Positions 1 through 8,461 of a DNA stretch of 64,000 bases are shown here, one piece after another. The stretch's first letter is position 1. Every line of letters starts with the position of its first letter. The notes under the pieces were generated by a model. It did not search any database. It saw only the letters and a list, made by a program, of their open reading frames with translations, and was not told the origin of the DNA. The translations under genes and the position numbers were made by a program. This DNA is from Kurthia huakuii LAM0618 (GTDB lineage Bacteria; Bacillota; Bacilli; Bacillales_A; Planococcaceae): assembly GCF_000505545.1 (NCBI RefSeq), contig NZ_AYTB01000008.1:186001-250000 (forward strand), in the 5' to 3' direction.

Positions 1-1
1 T

Positions 2-103
2 AAATTACAAATTGGTGAGAATCGTATCGCATATGTCGCGGATAGCGACATTAGAAACAACACATTCAACTTAACATGGCGTAAGCAATATAACGCCGTA
101 TAG
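2..103 (+). CDS. Phage structural protein, C-terminal end only (partial)
   Basis: An open frame runs in from the left edge and stops at TAG 101-103, giving the last 33 residues of a protein. It lies 14 bases upstream of the next tail gene on the same strand. The fragment is too short to name; its position just before baseplate-type genes fits a phage tail protein. The 5' part is outside the window. Confidence 0.6.
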   Translation, partial: KLQIGENRIAYVADSDIRNNTFNLTWRKQYNAV

Positions 104-117
104 AAAGGGGAGAGAAG

Positions 118-1008
118 ATGGCAGAACTATATAAAATGTTCGACTCAACAGAAGAAGATGAAAGATGGTATATGGCGAGTGATTTCGCCGAATACTTTGG
201 TAACGTCTTATCGAGTGGGCTATTGCACACAAATAATGTGCCAGCGCTTCGGGTTTCAGTTGGTGATGGGTTAACAACACGCTTGAGTACAGGTAAAGCG
301 TTGATCAAAGGGTTTAGCTACCAAAACACCACAGTTTTAACATTTGAACATGCTATCCCAAATGTAAGTAAATCGCGTATTGACCGTATTGTCCTTCGAT
401 TAGATTTACGTAGTGAAAATCGTTATATTAAAGCGTTTGTGAAACAAGGGGAGGAAGCGACTAATCCAGTAGCACCAACATTACAACGTGACAACTACAT
501 TTACGAAATCTCGCTTGCGCAAGTCAGAGTAACATCTGGCGATAAAGCAATCAATCCACTTTATTTCGTTGATGAGCGCTTTAACGAGGATTTATGTGGG
601 CTTGTAAGTTCATTAATCAGCGTACCAACAAGTGAATTTCAATCACAATGGGATTACTGGTTTAGTGCTCAAAAAGGTGTATATGTCACTCAAATGTTAA
701 ATTGGTTAGCCCAACAACAACAAGTATTTACTGATTGGCGAAATAATGAGGTGCAATTATTTACCGATTGGCGTTCAGTGCAACAATCAGAATTTGAGGC
801 ATGGCGTAATGGTAAACAAACAGCATTTACAACATGGTTCAACGAAGTTAAGGACACTTTATCTGAAGATGCAGCAGGTAATTTATTTTTACGTATCACA
901 AGTGAATTGCCCTTACGATTTACCAAAAACGGTGTAAATTATCGTTATGGTTTCACAGTTACCGATGATTTTAACGGCTTAATTTTTAAATACGAACAGG
1001 AGGTTTAA
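118..1008 (+). CDS. Phage tail or baseplate protein
   Basis: This is a 296-residue protein with a good ribosome binding site (AGAAAGGGGAG) before the ATG. The N-terminal half is rich in beta-strand-like segments and resembles structural proteins found near the tail tip of Gram-positive siphophages; residues about 195-245 carry repeated aromatic W/F motifs (DYWFSAQKG, TDWRNN, TDWRSV, EAWRNG) spaced 12-14 residues apart, suggesting a helical connector. It sits in a run of tail genes ahead of an XkdX-like gene and a lysis cassette. The structural role is an inference from context; I cannot tell baseplate from receptor-binding component. Confidence 0.6.
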   Translation: MAELYKMFDSTEEDERWYMASDFAEYFGNVLSSGLLHTNNVPALRVSVGDGLTTRLSTGKALIKGFSYQNTTVLTFEHAIPNVSKSRIDRIVLRLDLRSENRYIKAFVKQGEEATNPVAPTLQRDNYIYEISLAQVRVTSGDKAINPLYFVDERFNEDLCGLVSSLISVPTSEFQSQWDYWFSAQKGVYVTQMLNWLAQQQQVFTDWRNNEVQLFTDWRSVQQSEFEAWRNGKQTAFTTWFNEVKDTLSEDAAGNLFLRITSELPLRFTKNGVNYRYGFTVTDDFNGLIFKYEQEV

Positions 1009-1011
1009 TAT

Positions 1012-1539
1012 ATGCCAGAAATCCAATTACCAACAGCAACAAAACAAGAAACTATATTAACCAATGTAAACTCTAACAAAGCAACACTAAGTACAATTAA
1101 TACAAATTTGGGCACACCAACAAGTACAGCAAGTAGTGCTATAAGCGCTAATGCACATGCAAAACTAAATGCACTTTTAGTGAGTACTTCTACTATTGCT
1201 GACGATGCTTTTGGAAGTAATATGTTTAATAGTGTGGTGAGTCTTAGTGACTTAACGCAAATAACATCAGAAGCAAACGGTACAGCAACTACCATCCTTA
1301 CAGGTAAAATGTTATTAAAGAATGTAGTATTAAAATTATATGGCAACTCCACTAGTGCAACTTCTTACTCAACTGTTAATATTGACGGTAAAATATATAA
1401 ACCAACAAAAAACGGATCACTATTAACATTTAATTTTAGCGAACTATATATCAATTCACTTTTAAGAGTAAAACCTACATCAAATTACAATTTTGACGGC
1501 ATCGGTCTAACATACGGAGAAATGCACTTATTCCCATAA
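1012..1539 (+). CDS. Phage tail-associated protein, function unknown
   Basis: A 175-residue product starts four bases after the previous stop, with AGGAGG as ribosome binding site. The first 60 residues are rich in T, N and S and in short repeats (NVNSNKATLSTINTNLG), typical of a coiled or fibrous stalk; the remainder looks like a small beta-rich head. This layout is common in phage fibre or appendage subunits. No catalytic motif is seen. It is probably cotranscribed with its neighbours. Confidence 0.5.
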   Translation: MPEIQLPTATKQETILTNVNSNKATLSTINTNLGTPTSTASSAISANAHAKLNALLVSTSTIADDAFGSNMFNSVVSLSDLTQITSEANGTATTILTGKMLLKNVVLKLYGNSTSATSYSTVNIDGKIYKPTKNGSLLTFNFSELYINSLLRVKPTSNYNFDGIGLTYGEMHLFP

Positions 1540-1555
1540 CAAAGGAGGTATTAGG

Positions 1556-1789
1556 ATGATTGATTTTTTAGAAGAAATTATTGAAGATGGTTATCGTATC
1601 ACACGATATACTACTGATGGCAAAACAGTCTCACATGAAATCAAAACATTAATTGTCGAAGAAATTGAAGAAGACACAACACAACCCACAGTAGAAAATC
1701 GTTTAGAAGCTATCGAACAAACATCTGCATACACACAGATTCAAGTCGAATATTTAGCAACATTAGCTGAAATTAATAACGGCCTTTAA
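1556..1789 (+). CDS. Small acidic phage protein, unknown
   Basis: A 77-residue acidic protein is preceded by AAAGGAGG seven bases before its ATG. The C-terminal half (VENRLEAIEQTSAYTQIQVEYLATL) looks like a short amphipathic helix. Small proteins of this kind lie immediately before XkdX-like genes in many Bacillus prophages, which matches the next gene here. No function is assigned. Confidence 0.55.
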   Translation: MIDFLEEIIEDGYRITRYTTDGKTVSHEIKTLIVEEIEEDTTQPTVENRLEAIEQTSAYTQIQVEYLATLAEINNGL

Positions 1790-1818
1790 TTTAATATCAC
1801 TTGAAAGGAGATGATTTC

Positions 1819-1983
1819 ATGATTACTTACAACAACGCCAAATTAGTTATTGGATCTGGTAACTACGATTACGAAACAATGGCAACAATGCTAGATATGT
1901 TCGTAATGCGTAACCGTATTACAGCAACACAATACAACGAATTAATGAACATGATGGATACTCAAAAAGAAGCACAAGCGTAA
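1819..1983 (+). CDS. XkdX-like small phage protein
   Basis: The ATG at 1819 is chosen over an upstream TTG because AAAGGAG lies eight bases before it. The 54-residue product has the pattern of XkdX-family proteins, ending in a conserved-looking RITATQYNELM segment. XkdX proteins are short, of unknown biochemical role, and encoded at the end of tail gene clusters. A strong terminator follows at 2015-2050, so the tail transcript may end here. Confidence 0.6.
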   Translation: MITYNNAKLVIGSGNYDYETMATMLDMFVMRNRITATQYNELMNMMDTQKEAQA

Positions 1984-2014
1984 TGTTTGGGCTTTTTATT
2001 ATACAAAAAATTAA

Positions 2015-2051
2015 CCTTCTACAGTGATTTCATTGTGGAAGGCTTTTTATT
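2015..2051 (+). terminator. Rho-independent terminator after the tail genes
   Basis: CCTTCTACA (2015-2023) pairs with TGTGGAAGG (2034-2042) and is followed by CTTTTTATT. It separates the tail genes from the Gp37-like gene that begins at 2072. Confidence 0.75.
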
Positions 2052-2071
2052 AAGGTTAAGGAGGAATTAAA

Positions 2072-3970
2072 ATGATACCTCTACGCGTTATTGACACAGA
2101 CTTCAAGTTTTACGGTGAAGTAGCAAAATACGAATCCCTACAAATCACAAATAAATTATATGGCATTGGTGAAATCGAATTACACATTAATCGACATATG
2201 CACAACGCAGATTTACTACAACAAGACCGCATCGTTTTTATCGAAAACGATTACGATACACCATTCCAAATTCTACACCGCGAAATCGCGCTTGATGAAA
2301 ATGGCAAAGCAACGGAGAATTGGCTGATTAAAGCTGTACCATTAAAAAGTTGGTTATCCGATCGGATTGTGTTACCTGCTAATAATGCTATTTCAACATA
2401 TTTCGACACAAATGTTGAAAGTATTTTCAAAGGGTTAATTACTGCAAATATTACCGATTCTAATAACATTAATCGTCACATCCCAAATTTAATTGTTGCC
2501 CCAAATCTAAATCGTGGACAAACACTAAAACGCATCGTGAAACGAGGAACGACAATTAGTGAAGAATTAAAAGATATTGGCGAATTTACTGGAATCGGAT
2601 GGAATATTTGTATTGATATTTCAAACAAAAAATTTGTATTTGATATTGTTGATGGTGTAGACCGTTCAACCAATCAAATAGATAGACCACCAGTAGTTTT
2701 TAGTACAGAATTTGGTACGGTTAAAAGCCTAGAATATACAGAAAGCAAACTAAATTATAAAAATACTGCTTATGTAGCTGGCAAAAGTGAAAAAATCCAA
2801 CGAAAAATTGCCGCAGTTAATGATGAAGTGTCTGGATTAGAAAGAAAAGAAATATACATTGATGCAGCCGTAACTGAAACAGAAGAAAAAGAAGTCACAT
2901 TGATAGGCGTAGGAGAGCATGAAGATGGTCGTTCTTACGAATATGAATATAAAGTTAAAGTTGAAGTTGATCGTTCAGAAGAAGATATTATAACTGACCT
3001 TGCTGACAAAGGTAGGGAAAAACTTTCTGAATACGAGCAGACGCTATTCTTCAGTGGACAAATCAATACAGGACGCTTCAAATATGGTGAAGATTGGTTT
3101 TTAGGTGATATAACGACATTGCAGCATAAAGACTGGGGCGTGACGTTAGATGCACGAATTACCGAAGCGAAAGAGATACATGAGGTTGGCCATTCGAAAC
3201 AAATTGAGGTTGTATTCGATAAAGCCATCCCAACGTTTATCGATAAGTTAAAACGCACAATCAAAGATGCAACAGGCACAGGTGGCGTAACGAGTGGTGT
3301 ATCAAGAGCATATGTAGATGAAAAAGTAAGTTCGATTACATCAGTCGATTACAACTGGAATGGTACGCAATTAGGGGTTAAAGCGAATAATGAAACGCAA
3401 TATAGATATGTGAATCTACAAGGCCCTCAAGGGTTAAAAGGTGAGCGCGGTGAAAGTGGCCCAATTGGTCCACAAGGAATACAAGGCCCACAAGGATTAA
3501 AGGGTGATATTGGACCACAAGGTATACAAGGAATACGCGGAGAAAAAGGTGATAAAGGAGATATTGGCTTAACTGGTCCTACAGGTGCAAAGGGTGATAA
3601 AGGTGATCCATTTGTTTATTCAGATTTTACCGTGGAACAGTTAGCTTCGTTAAAAGGCCCAAAAGGCGATGCTGGTGAACAGGGTCCGTCTGGTTCAAAG
3701 GGTGACAAAGGAGATGTGGGTCCAGCAGGTACTACAAGTTGGACTGGTATCACAGATAAACCAAATATCGTTACCAGCGTGACAAGCGAATCTACTACAG
3801 ACATTGCAAGTGCTGCGTCTGTTAAAAGTGCATATGATTTAGCGAAACAGGCCAAGGAAGCTGCTGAAAACAGTAGTGGGGGAGATAACATAATGGTTGT
3901 CGATGGCGCAATAGTAGCGTGGTCCTTAAAATTAAATGCCAATAAAGATGGTTTGGTATTTGTATACTAA
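2072..3970 (+). CDS. Gp37-like siphovirus tail protein with collagen-like tract
   Basis: This 632-residue protein has three parts. Residues 1 to about 400 match the pattern of the ReqiPepy6 Gp37-like tail family (N-terminal [17 protein letters not shown]; mixed alpha/beta). Residues about 450-552 are Gly-X-Y triplets ([14 protein letters not shown] and similar), interrupted near 510-527 by a non-collagen stretch. The last 80 residues hold a helix ([19 protein letters not shown]) and a short beta tail. Collagen tracts in phage proteins form trimeric stalks, so this is probably a receptor-facing tail fibre or tail-tip component. AAGGAGG precedes the ATG. It has its own start after a terminator and lies upstream of the lysis genes. 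Confidence 0.75.
   Translation: MIPLRVIDTDFKFYGEVAKYESLQITNKLYGIGEIELHINRHMHNADLLQQDRIVFIENDYDTPFQILHREIALDENGKATENWLIKAVPLKSWLSDRIVLPANNAISTYFDTNVESIFKGLITANITDSNNINRHIPNLIVAPNLNRGQTLKRIVKRGTTISEELKDIGEFTGIGWNICIDISNKKFVFDIVDGVDRSTNQIDRPPVVFSTEFGTVKSLEYTESKLNYKNTAYVAGKSEKIQRKIAAVNDEVSGLERKEIYIDAAVTETEEKEVTLIGVGEHEDGRSYEYEYKVKVEVDRSEEDIITDLADKGREKLSEYEQTLFFSGQINTGRFKYGEDWFLGDITTLQHKDWGVTLDARITEAKEIHEVGHSKQIEVVFDKAIPTFIDKLKRTIKDATGTGGVTSGVSRAYVDEKVSSITSVDYNWNGTQLGVKANNETQYRYVNLQGPQGLKGERGESGPIGPQGIQGPQGLKGDIGPQGIQGIRGEKGDKGDIGLTGPTGAKGDKGDPFVYSDFTVEQLASLKGPKGDAGEQGPSGSKGDKGDVGPAGTTSWTGITDKPNIVTSVTSESTTDIASAASVKSAYDLAKQAKEAAENSSGGDNIMVVDGAIVAWSLKLNANKDGLVFVY
3419..3731 (+). repeat. Collagen-like Gly-X-Y repeat tract inside the tail protein
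   Basis: The DNA encodes about 27-30 G-X-Y triplets, many of them GPQ, GIQ, GDK and GEK, in two blocks split by an [15 protein letters not shown] spacer. The triplets are diverged at the DNA level rather than perfectly repeated. Confidence 0.85.
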
Positions 3971-3994
3971 AAAGAATAAGAAAGTAGGTGTTTC

Positions 3995-4336
3995 ATGGAT
4001 TTAACAGCAGCGGAAACAATTGCACAAAGCCAATTTGTTTGGGCCATCTTGTGTATTCTTATGACAGGTGGAGCTATTGTTTACTTAGTCAAGAAGCAGA
4101 GTTTATCAGACGAAAAAAATCAATCTCTTACAAATAAACTTATGAGAGAGTCAAAAACGCGTGAGGATAAACTATTTAATAACTTATCTAGCTTAACTAA
4201 ATCGCAAGAACGTACAGCTTCGTCAATTGAAGGGTTAAATCAATCGTTCAACCGGTTACAACAGGATCATAGTAATTTGGCAAAGGAAGTTGTAGACATT
4301 AAAGTCAAATTGGAAAAAGAGGAGGGGAACGAATGA
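3995..4336 (+). CDS. BhlA/UviB-like holin-associated protein
   Basis: A 113-residue protein has one N-terminal membrane segment (about residues 11-31) followed by a long charged helix or coiled coil. This is the layout of BhlA/UviB-type proteins in Bacillus and Clostridium phages, often encoded just ahead of holin and endolysin. It overlaps the next gene by four bases (ATGA), so translation is probably coupled. The role in lysis is inferred from family and context. Confidence 0.7.
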   Translation: MDLTAAETIAQSQFVWAILCILMTGGAIVYLVKKQSLSDEKNQSLTNKLMRESKTREDKLFNNLSSLTKSQERTASSIEGLNQSFNRLQQDHSNLAKEVVDIKVKLEKEEGNE

Positions 4337-4605
4337 TTACATTAATCTCGTTTGTTTTGATATTGTTGGTAATTACTGCAGCATTTACGAAATTTGTGAT
4401 GCATACATTTGAAATAAAAAAACGTTATGTACCGGCTACACATTTAGTAGTCGGTATTATTTTGGGGATTTTAGCGAGACCCTTCACTGATTTAGGCGTG
4501 GAACTACGTTTTTGGGCAGGGGCTTTTACAGGGTTAATTAGCGCAGGATTACTTGATTTTGAAACGTTTAAAATGATTTTTTTGAAAAAGAAAGGAGGAA
4601 AATAG
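4333..4605 (+). CDS. Phage holin
   Basis: The 90-residue protein has an N-terminal membrane segment (residues about 2-22) and a hydrophobic second half (VVGIILGILARPF and FWAGAFTGLISAGLL), then a basic tail (FLKKKGGK). Size, topology and position directly before the amidase fit a holin that opens the membrane for endolysin release. Its stop lies one base before the amidase start. Confidence 0.75.
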   Translation: MITLISFVLILLVITAAFTKFVMHTFEIKKRYVPATHLVVGIILGILARPFTDLGVELRFWAGAFTGLISAGLLDFETFKMIFLKKKGGK

Positions 4606-4606
4606 C

Positions 4607-5383
4607 ATGGTTAAAAAATATGTTATTTCGCGTGGACACGGAAAGTATATTCGCGGTGCAGCGGATATTTTAGATGAAGTGAATGAAGCGGGGCGGGTTG
4701 TCGAGCGCGTCGATGTCATTTTAAAAGAAGCATATGACGGTGATGGTTATACGTATTACGATAATACATCACGCGACCAAACAACAAATCTACGTGCAAT
4801 TACCAACTTCCATAATAGTAAGGTACGCGATTTAGATATTTCAGTGCATTTCAATGCTGGTCAACGCAATATCGGAACAGGTGTTGAGGTACTGCATTAC
4901 GGTGGTCATACCGCACTTGCCGCTAAATTATCGAAATCGATGGCCATTGCACTTGGACTACGAGATCGTGGCCCAAAAGTACGAAAAGATTTATACATTT
5001 TAAAAAATATGGAGAAGCCAACTTTATTGTTAGAAGTTTGTTTTGTGTCACATATGGAGGATGCAAAGGCCTATCATAAAAATTTTGAAGCTTTATGCCA
5101 AGCAATCGCTAAATTTATCGCGAATTATTTAGGCTATACAAAACAAAAGGGTACTCAATCTGAATCCACAACAAAAAAAGTGCAAGGCGCTATCAAAACC
5201 TTAGTGGACAATTTAAATTACTATGATGCTCCAAGATGGGATAAACCTAGTGGTACTGTAAAAAAAGGTACAGTACTTACTGTAGTAGGACGTAAGAAAG
5301 TAGATGGAGCCTATCAATATAAAACGGTAAGTGGTACGTATGTTACCGCAGCAGATAAATATGTGGCATTTACGAAGAAATAA
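4607..5383 (+). CDS. N-acetylmuramoyl-L-alanine amidase (phage endolysin)
   Basis: This 258-residue endolysin has an N-terminal Amidase_3-type domain (about 1-175): an early His in SRGHGKYIRGA, a Glu in the first helix, and a second zinc-ligand His in DISVHFNAG. The C-terminal 60 residues (VDNLNYYDAPRW onward, ending GTYVTAADKYVAF) look like an SH3-like wall-binding domain. It would cut the amide bond between muramic acid and L-alanine in peptidoglycan at the end of the lytic cycle. GGAGG lies eight bases before the ATG. It is the last gene of the prophage lysis cassette and appears intact. Confidence 0.9.
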   Translation: MVKKYVISRGHGKYIRGAADILDEVNEAGRVVERVDVILKEAYDGDGYTYYDNTSRDQTTNLRAITNFHNSKVRDLDISVHFNAGQRNIGTGVEVLHYGGHTALAAKLSKSMAIALGLRDRGPKVRKDLYILKNMEKPTLLLEVCFVSHMEDAKAYHKNFEALCQAIAKFIANYLGYTKQKGTQSESTTKKVQGAIKTLVDNLNYYDAPRWDKPSGTVKKGTVLTVVGRKKVDGAYQYKTVSGTYVTAADKYVAFTKK

Positions 5384-5388
5384 AAGAA

Positions 5389-5432
5389 AAAGCCCGCTTC
5401 TAGAAATATATCTGGAAGCGGGCTTTTTTTTA
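5389..5432. terminator. Bidirectional terminator between amidase and lipoprotein genes
   Basis: AAGCCCGCTTC (5390-5400) pairs with GAAGCGGGCTT (5415-5425), flanked by A and T tracts on both sides. It lies between two converging genes and could serve both. Confidence 0.85.
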
Positions 5433-6002
5433 TTTCAATTTAATTACTTCTGTTTCTGTTCCCCAGAAACCAGTTTGAACTTGTAGTTTTAATGCATTTG
5501 ATGAAGCGATTGACGATGATACATCGAATACGACTTTACCTTCTAGTTTTGAGTCTGGATTAATTGATTCTAAGAAGAAACTATTATCGATGTTGCCATC
5601 TTCTGATTGATTGGCACTCATACTCGCAGCAGAATCAGCCTCAAATTTCTTATCACCTTTAAGTAACGTGAATAAAGCTGTGTCCACTGTAACTGCTTCA
5701 TTACCATTGTTTTTAACGACTATGTCGATCACAACATACGTATCTTTTGCGTTTTCTTTACCATAAGTAGGGCCAACTTCTTTAGCTGTAGCAACTGACT
5801 TCACTTTATACTGCATGTCACCAACCTTTACAGTATCACCAACTTTAAATGTTTTCCCTGTAGATGATGCTGCGGAATCTTTAGAAGATTTTTCTTCCGT
5901 TTTTGGAGTGGATTCTTCATCACTCCCTAATACTGCTGTACATGCGCCGATTAAAATAATAACGATAAATAAAATTCCAAACCACTTTAAACAACCTGAC
6001 AT
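5430..6002 (-). CDS. DUF4352-type lipoprotein
   Basis: The start at 6002 (MSGCLKWFG) is chosen because GGAGG lies eight bases upstream; the frame stays open 13 codons further. The 190-residue product has a signal segment with a plausible lipobox ending LIGAC, a Ser/Thr/Glu-rich linker, and from about residue 50 a beta-sandwich domain (KVGDTVKVGDMQYKV; DTYVVIDIVVKNNGNE) typical of DUF4352 extracellular proteins. The role of these lipoproteins is largely unknown. It converges on the amidase and sits at the prophage border, so it may be a lysogeny-associated cargo gene or the first host gene. Confidence 0.75.
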   Translation of the reverse strand: MSGCLKWFGILFIVIILIGACTAVLGSDEESTPKTEEKSSKDSAASSTGKTFKVGDTVKVGDMQYKVKSVATAKEVGPTYGKENAKDTYVVIDIVVKNNGNEAVTVDTALFTLLKGDKKFEADSAASMSANQSEDGNIDNSFFLESINPDSKLEGKVVFDVSSSIASSNALKLQVQTGFWGTETEVIKLK

Positions 6003-6041
6003 TTCTCTACCTCCATTTTCTTTATAAATTAATACTAGCAA

Positions 6042-6399
6042 TTATGTTAAATTTTGTATGTAATAAAATTATGTGTTTTATATATACAAAATTGATATCC
6101 ATACATTTTTATAAGGACTTTTTAGAAAAAACCTTGCAAATAGCAAGAAAAAACACAGTGACCAAATAGTGACCGCCATGTCTTTTAAATGTTGATATGA
6201 GAACGTTTTATACAAAAAAGAATTCTCCCAGAAGGCATATCTTTGTTCAATTACAAAGCATCATAAAATTTAGAAAAAACCAGCCAACACAAGCTTGTGT
6301 TGGCTGGTTTTTTTAGTATGTAGCTTATTTTTCGCAAGCGATCCTGTCTTTACGAACGTCATGTGCATATGTTTTATTAAATGTTTGAGAATATAAAAA
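6042..6399. other. Intergenic region at the likely prophage border
   Basis: No gene is seen. Two direct copies of AGTGACC (6157-6163, 6168-6174) lie four bases apart and are a weak candidate for an attachment-site core. A 32-base perfect palindrome follows at 6278-6309. Confidence 0.35.
6274..6314. terminator. Perfect palindrome, bidirectional terminator-like
   Basis: The arms AACCAGCCAACACAAG and CTTGTGTTGGCTGGTT are fully complementary and flanked by A-tract and T-tract. No adjacent gene obviously needs it, apart from the lipoprotein promoter region. Confidence 0.6.
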
Positions 6400-6548
6400 G
6401 GGGCTGGGACAAAAGAAAAAATGTGAGGCGATTTTCAAAATCGCCTCACATTTTTTTGCTTTCAAGGGTATTACATGCTTCATTTAGCTAAGAAAATTAC
6501 TACTCAATTTTGATGGTTCTCCCGAAAATCGAGTTATGCCCCAGTTTC
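6400..6548 (+). repeat. Intergenic repeat element, copy A
   Basis: The element begins GGGGCTGGGACAAAAG, contains a long stem (TGTGAGGCGATTTT pairing with its complement, about 6419-6455) followed by TTTTTTGCTTTC, and ends CGAGTTATGCCCCAGTTTC. The ends are imperfect inverted copies of each other. A second copy lies inverted at 61767-61900. The internal hairpin also lies downstream of the ABC ATPase gene and could terminate its transcript. Confidence 0.6.
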
Positions 6549-6561
6549 TTTTTGAAGTAAG

Positions 6562-7239
6562 TTAAGATTCTTTTGTTAAAATGCCATCTTCCATGCGATA
6601 AACATGGTCGCAAAGCGGTAGCATACGTTCATCATGGGTGACCATAATAGCAGCTTTTTGGCGTTCTTTTGCTTCTTTTGCGAGTAGTTGTACGACTTCA
6701 AATGCACGTTTTGAATCAAGGCTTGCTGTTGGTTCATCTGCAAGAATGACAGTTGAATTATTCATAAATGCACGAGCAATCGCAACACGTTGGCGTTCGC
6801 CACCAGATAATTCATTCGGCATTTTTTTTAGTTTGTCACCAAGACCTAATTCTATTAATAATTGTTTCGCAGTTTCTTTATCTGTTTTTGTCACACGGCT
6901 ATCCATTTTTTTGACAAGTAATAGCTGGTCAAGGACATTCAAATACGGAATTAAATTAGACGTTTGTAAAATAAATCCCAGCTCATGTAAGCGGAAGCTA
7001 GCTAATTTTTTTGGTGATAAATTGGCTAGGTCTTGACCGTTAATTGTGACAGAGCCTTCTGTTGGCTGCAATAGAGCACCTGCAATGGAAAGCAATGTAC
7101 TTTTACCAGAACCAGATGGACCGATAATGGCTACTAATTCACCAGCAGCTACTTCAAGTGAAGCATGTTTTAATGCTTGAACGGTAGTAGAACCTTCTGT
7201 ATAACTTTTTGAAATATTTTGTAGTGATAATAGGGTCAT
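6562..7239 (-). CDS. ABC transporter ATPase, HrtA-like
   Basis: A 225-residue ATPase has Walker A GPSGSGKS, the signature LSGGERQR, Walker B VILADEPT and the switch His in MVTHD. The stretch GFILQTSNLIPYLNVLDQL and the RAFMNN motif resemble HrtA, the ATPase of heme-exporting HrtBA systems; MacB/LolD-type lipoprotein or peptide exporters are the main alternative. It follows the permease directly (adjacent coordinates) in a TetR-permease-ATPase operon. Substrate is not shown by the sequence. The terminator may be the hairpin in the repeat element just downstream. Confidence 0.8.
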   Translation of the reverse strand: MTLLSLQNISKSYTEGSTTVQALKHASLEVAAGELVAIIGPSGSGKSTLLSIAGALLQPTEGSVTINGQDLANLSPKKLASFRLHELGFILQTSNLIPYLNVLDQLLLVKKMDSRVTKTDKETAKQLLIELGLGDKLKKMPNELSGGERQRVAIARAFMNNSTVILADEPTASLDSKRAFEVVQLLAKEAKERQKAAIMVTHDERMLPLCDHVYRMEDGILTKES

Positions 7240-8361
7240 TTATTCCACTCTCCCTAACGCTGTTAATGGATCAATTTTAACAATTTGACGAACTGAAATA
7301 ATCGAGCTAAGTAATGCAATAATTAATAAGACAATCGCATATGTAGTGACTAATACAGGGTCTAAATTAAATGGCATACCTTCTGGGAAGATTAGTGCAG
7401 TAGCGTATGTTAATAAAATACCAATTAAAATACCGACAACTGAAAGAATGGCTACTTGAGCAACGATAGCGCGTGCAATAAAGCCATTGCTTGCGCCAAT
7501 TGCCTTCATGACACCAAATTGTTGTGTTTTTTGCATCGTAATAACATAGAAGAATACGGCAATAATAAAGGCTGAAATGACAATACAAAACGCTAACATC
7601 ATCATAATGGTACCGTTTTCTGCTGTATAACCAGGCATGCCGTTAACAGCTTTACTTTTCGTCACCGTTTCGATATCATCAATTGCTTTATCAAGTTTTT
7701 CTGGATCTAAATTAGGTGCTTTTAAGAAAAAGGCTTGTACTGGTTTGTTTAGGTCATTGTCAGAGCCAGGAGCAGCATATTGATAGCTACGCCATGTTTC
7801 GGGCACTGCAAACATCGCTGGTAAATGGTTAAATGTTTCGCCTTCAACAAAACCGACAACTTCCACTTTTAAATTTGAATTGGATACATGTAGCTTGTCA
7901 CCAATTTTATAGCCAGCTTTTTTCAGTGTATCGTTAATAACAACACCTTTTTTATTTGAAAGTGATAATTTTTCTCCTTCAATAACAGTAGGCATGACAA
8001 AGGCATCAGGTTCTAAGCCAATTAATGCCACATCTTCCTTATCATCGGCATCCTTAGATGTTGTTTTGCCGACAGAAATTGTAGAAGCACCAAATGCTGC
8101 TACATCCTCAATATCTTTTTGATTCTTTAAATCATCGATTATATCTTCTGATAATATCGATTTTGTAAATGTCGCGCCCGCTGTTTCTTCATATACAACA
8201 TATTCAGCGTTAATGTTTTTTAATGTTGCGGCACTTAGTGTTGATAGACCATTTCCAAGTCCGGATAAAATGAAGACGAGCCAGGCAATTAAAACAATAA
8301 TTGCTGTCATCATTGCGTAACGGAACTTGGCATGTGTAAGTTCTTTAAATGCTAAAAACAA
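7240..8361 (-). CDS. FtsX-like ABC permease, HrtB-like
   Basis: The chosen start is TTG at 8361: GGAGGG lies seven bases before it, while the ATG at 8376 has a poorer site. The 373-residue protein has an N-terminal membrane segment (AIIVLIAWLVFILSGL), a large extracytoplasmic domain, and three C-terminal membrane segments, the FtsX/MacB permease layout. The N-terminus (FLAFKELTHAKFRYAMM) resembles HrtB heme-exporter permeases. With its ATPase it probably removes a toxic small molecule such as excess heme. A SigA-type promoter and tandem operator lie upstream at 8409-8461. Confidence 0.75.
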   Translation of the reverse strand: MFLAFKELTHAKFRYAMMTAIIVLIAWLVFILSGLGNGLSTLSAATLKNINAEYVVYEETAGATFTKSILSEDIIDDLKNQKDIEDVAAFGASTISVGKTTSKDADDKEDVALIGLEPDAFVMPTVIEGEKLSLSNKKGVVINDTLKKAGYKIGDKLHVSNSNLKVEVVGFVEGETFNHLPAMFAVPETWRSYQYAAPGSDNDLNKPVQAFFLKAPNLDPEKLDKAIDDIETVTKSKAVNGMPGYTAENGTIMMMLAFCIVISAFIIAVFFYVITMQKTQQFGVMKAIGASNGFIARAIVAQVAILSVVGILIGILLTYATALIFPEGMPFNLDPVLVTTYAIVLLIIALLSSIISVRQIVKIDPLTALGRVE

Positions 8362-8408
8362 AATTTTTCCCTCCATAAAAAAAGTTGACCTCTTAAAAGG
8401 CCAACTAA

Positions 8409-8461
8409 AGTATACGCCAAAGTAACACATGTGTAAATAATAAAAGTGACAAATGTGTTAC
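8409..8461 (-). promoter_or_regulatory. Promoter and tandem operator for the HrtBA-like operon
   Basis: On the minus strand TTTACA (8437-8432), a 17-base spacer and TATACT (8414-8409) form a good SigA-type promoter. Two imperfect palindromes, GTAACACATGTGTAAA (8422-8437) and GTGACAAATGTGTTAC (8446-8461), overlap the -35 box and the end of the TetR gene. They are the obvious binding sites for that TetR protein. Confidence 0.65.

Noticed and set aside
3419-3731. DNA tandem repeat or recombination hotspot
   Set aside because: The repetition is at protein level (Gly-X-Y); the DNA units are diverged, so it is better read as a collagen-like tract.
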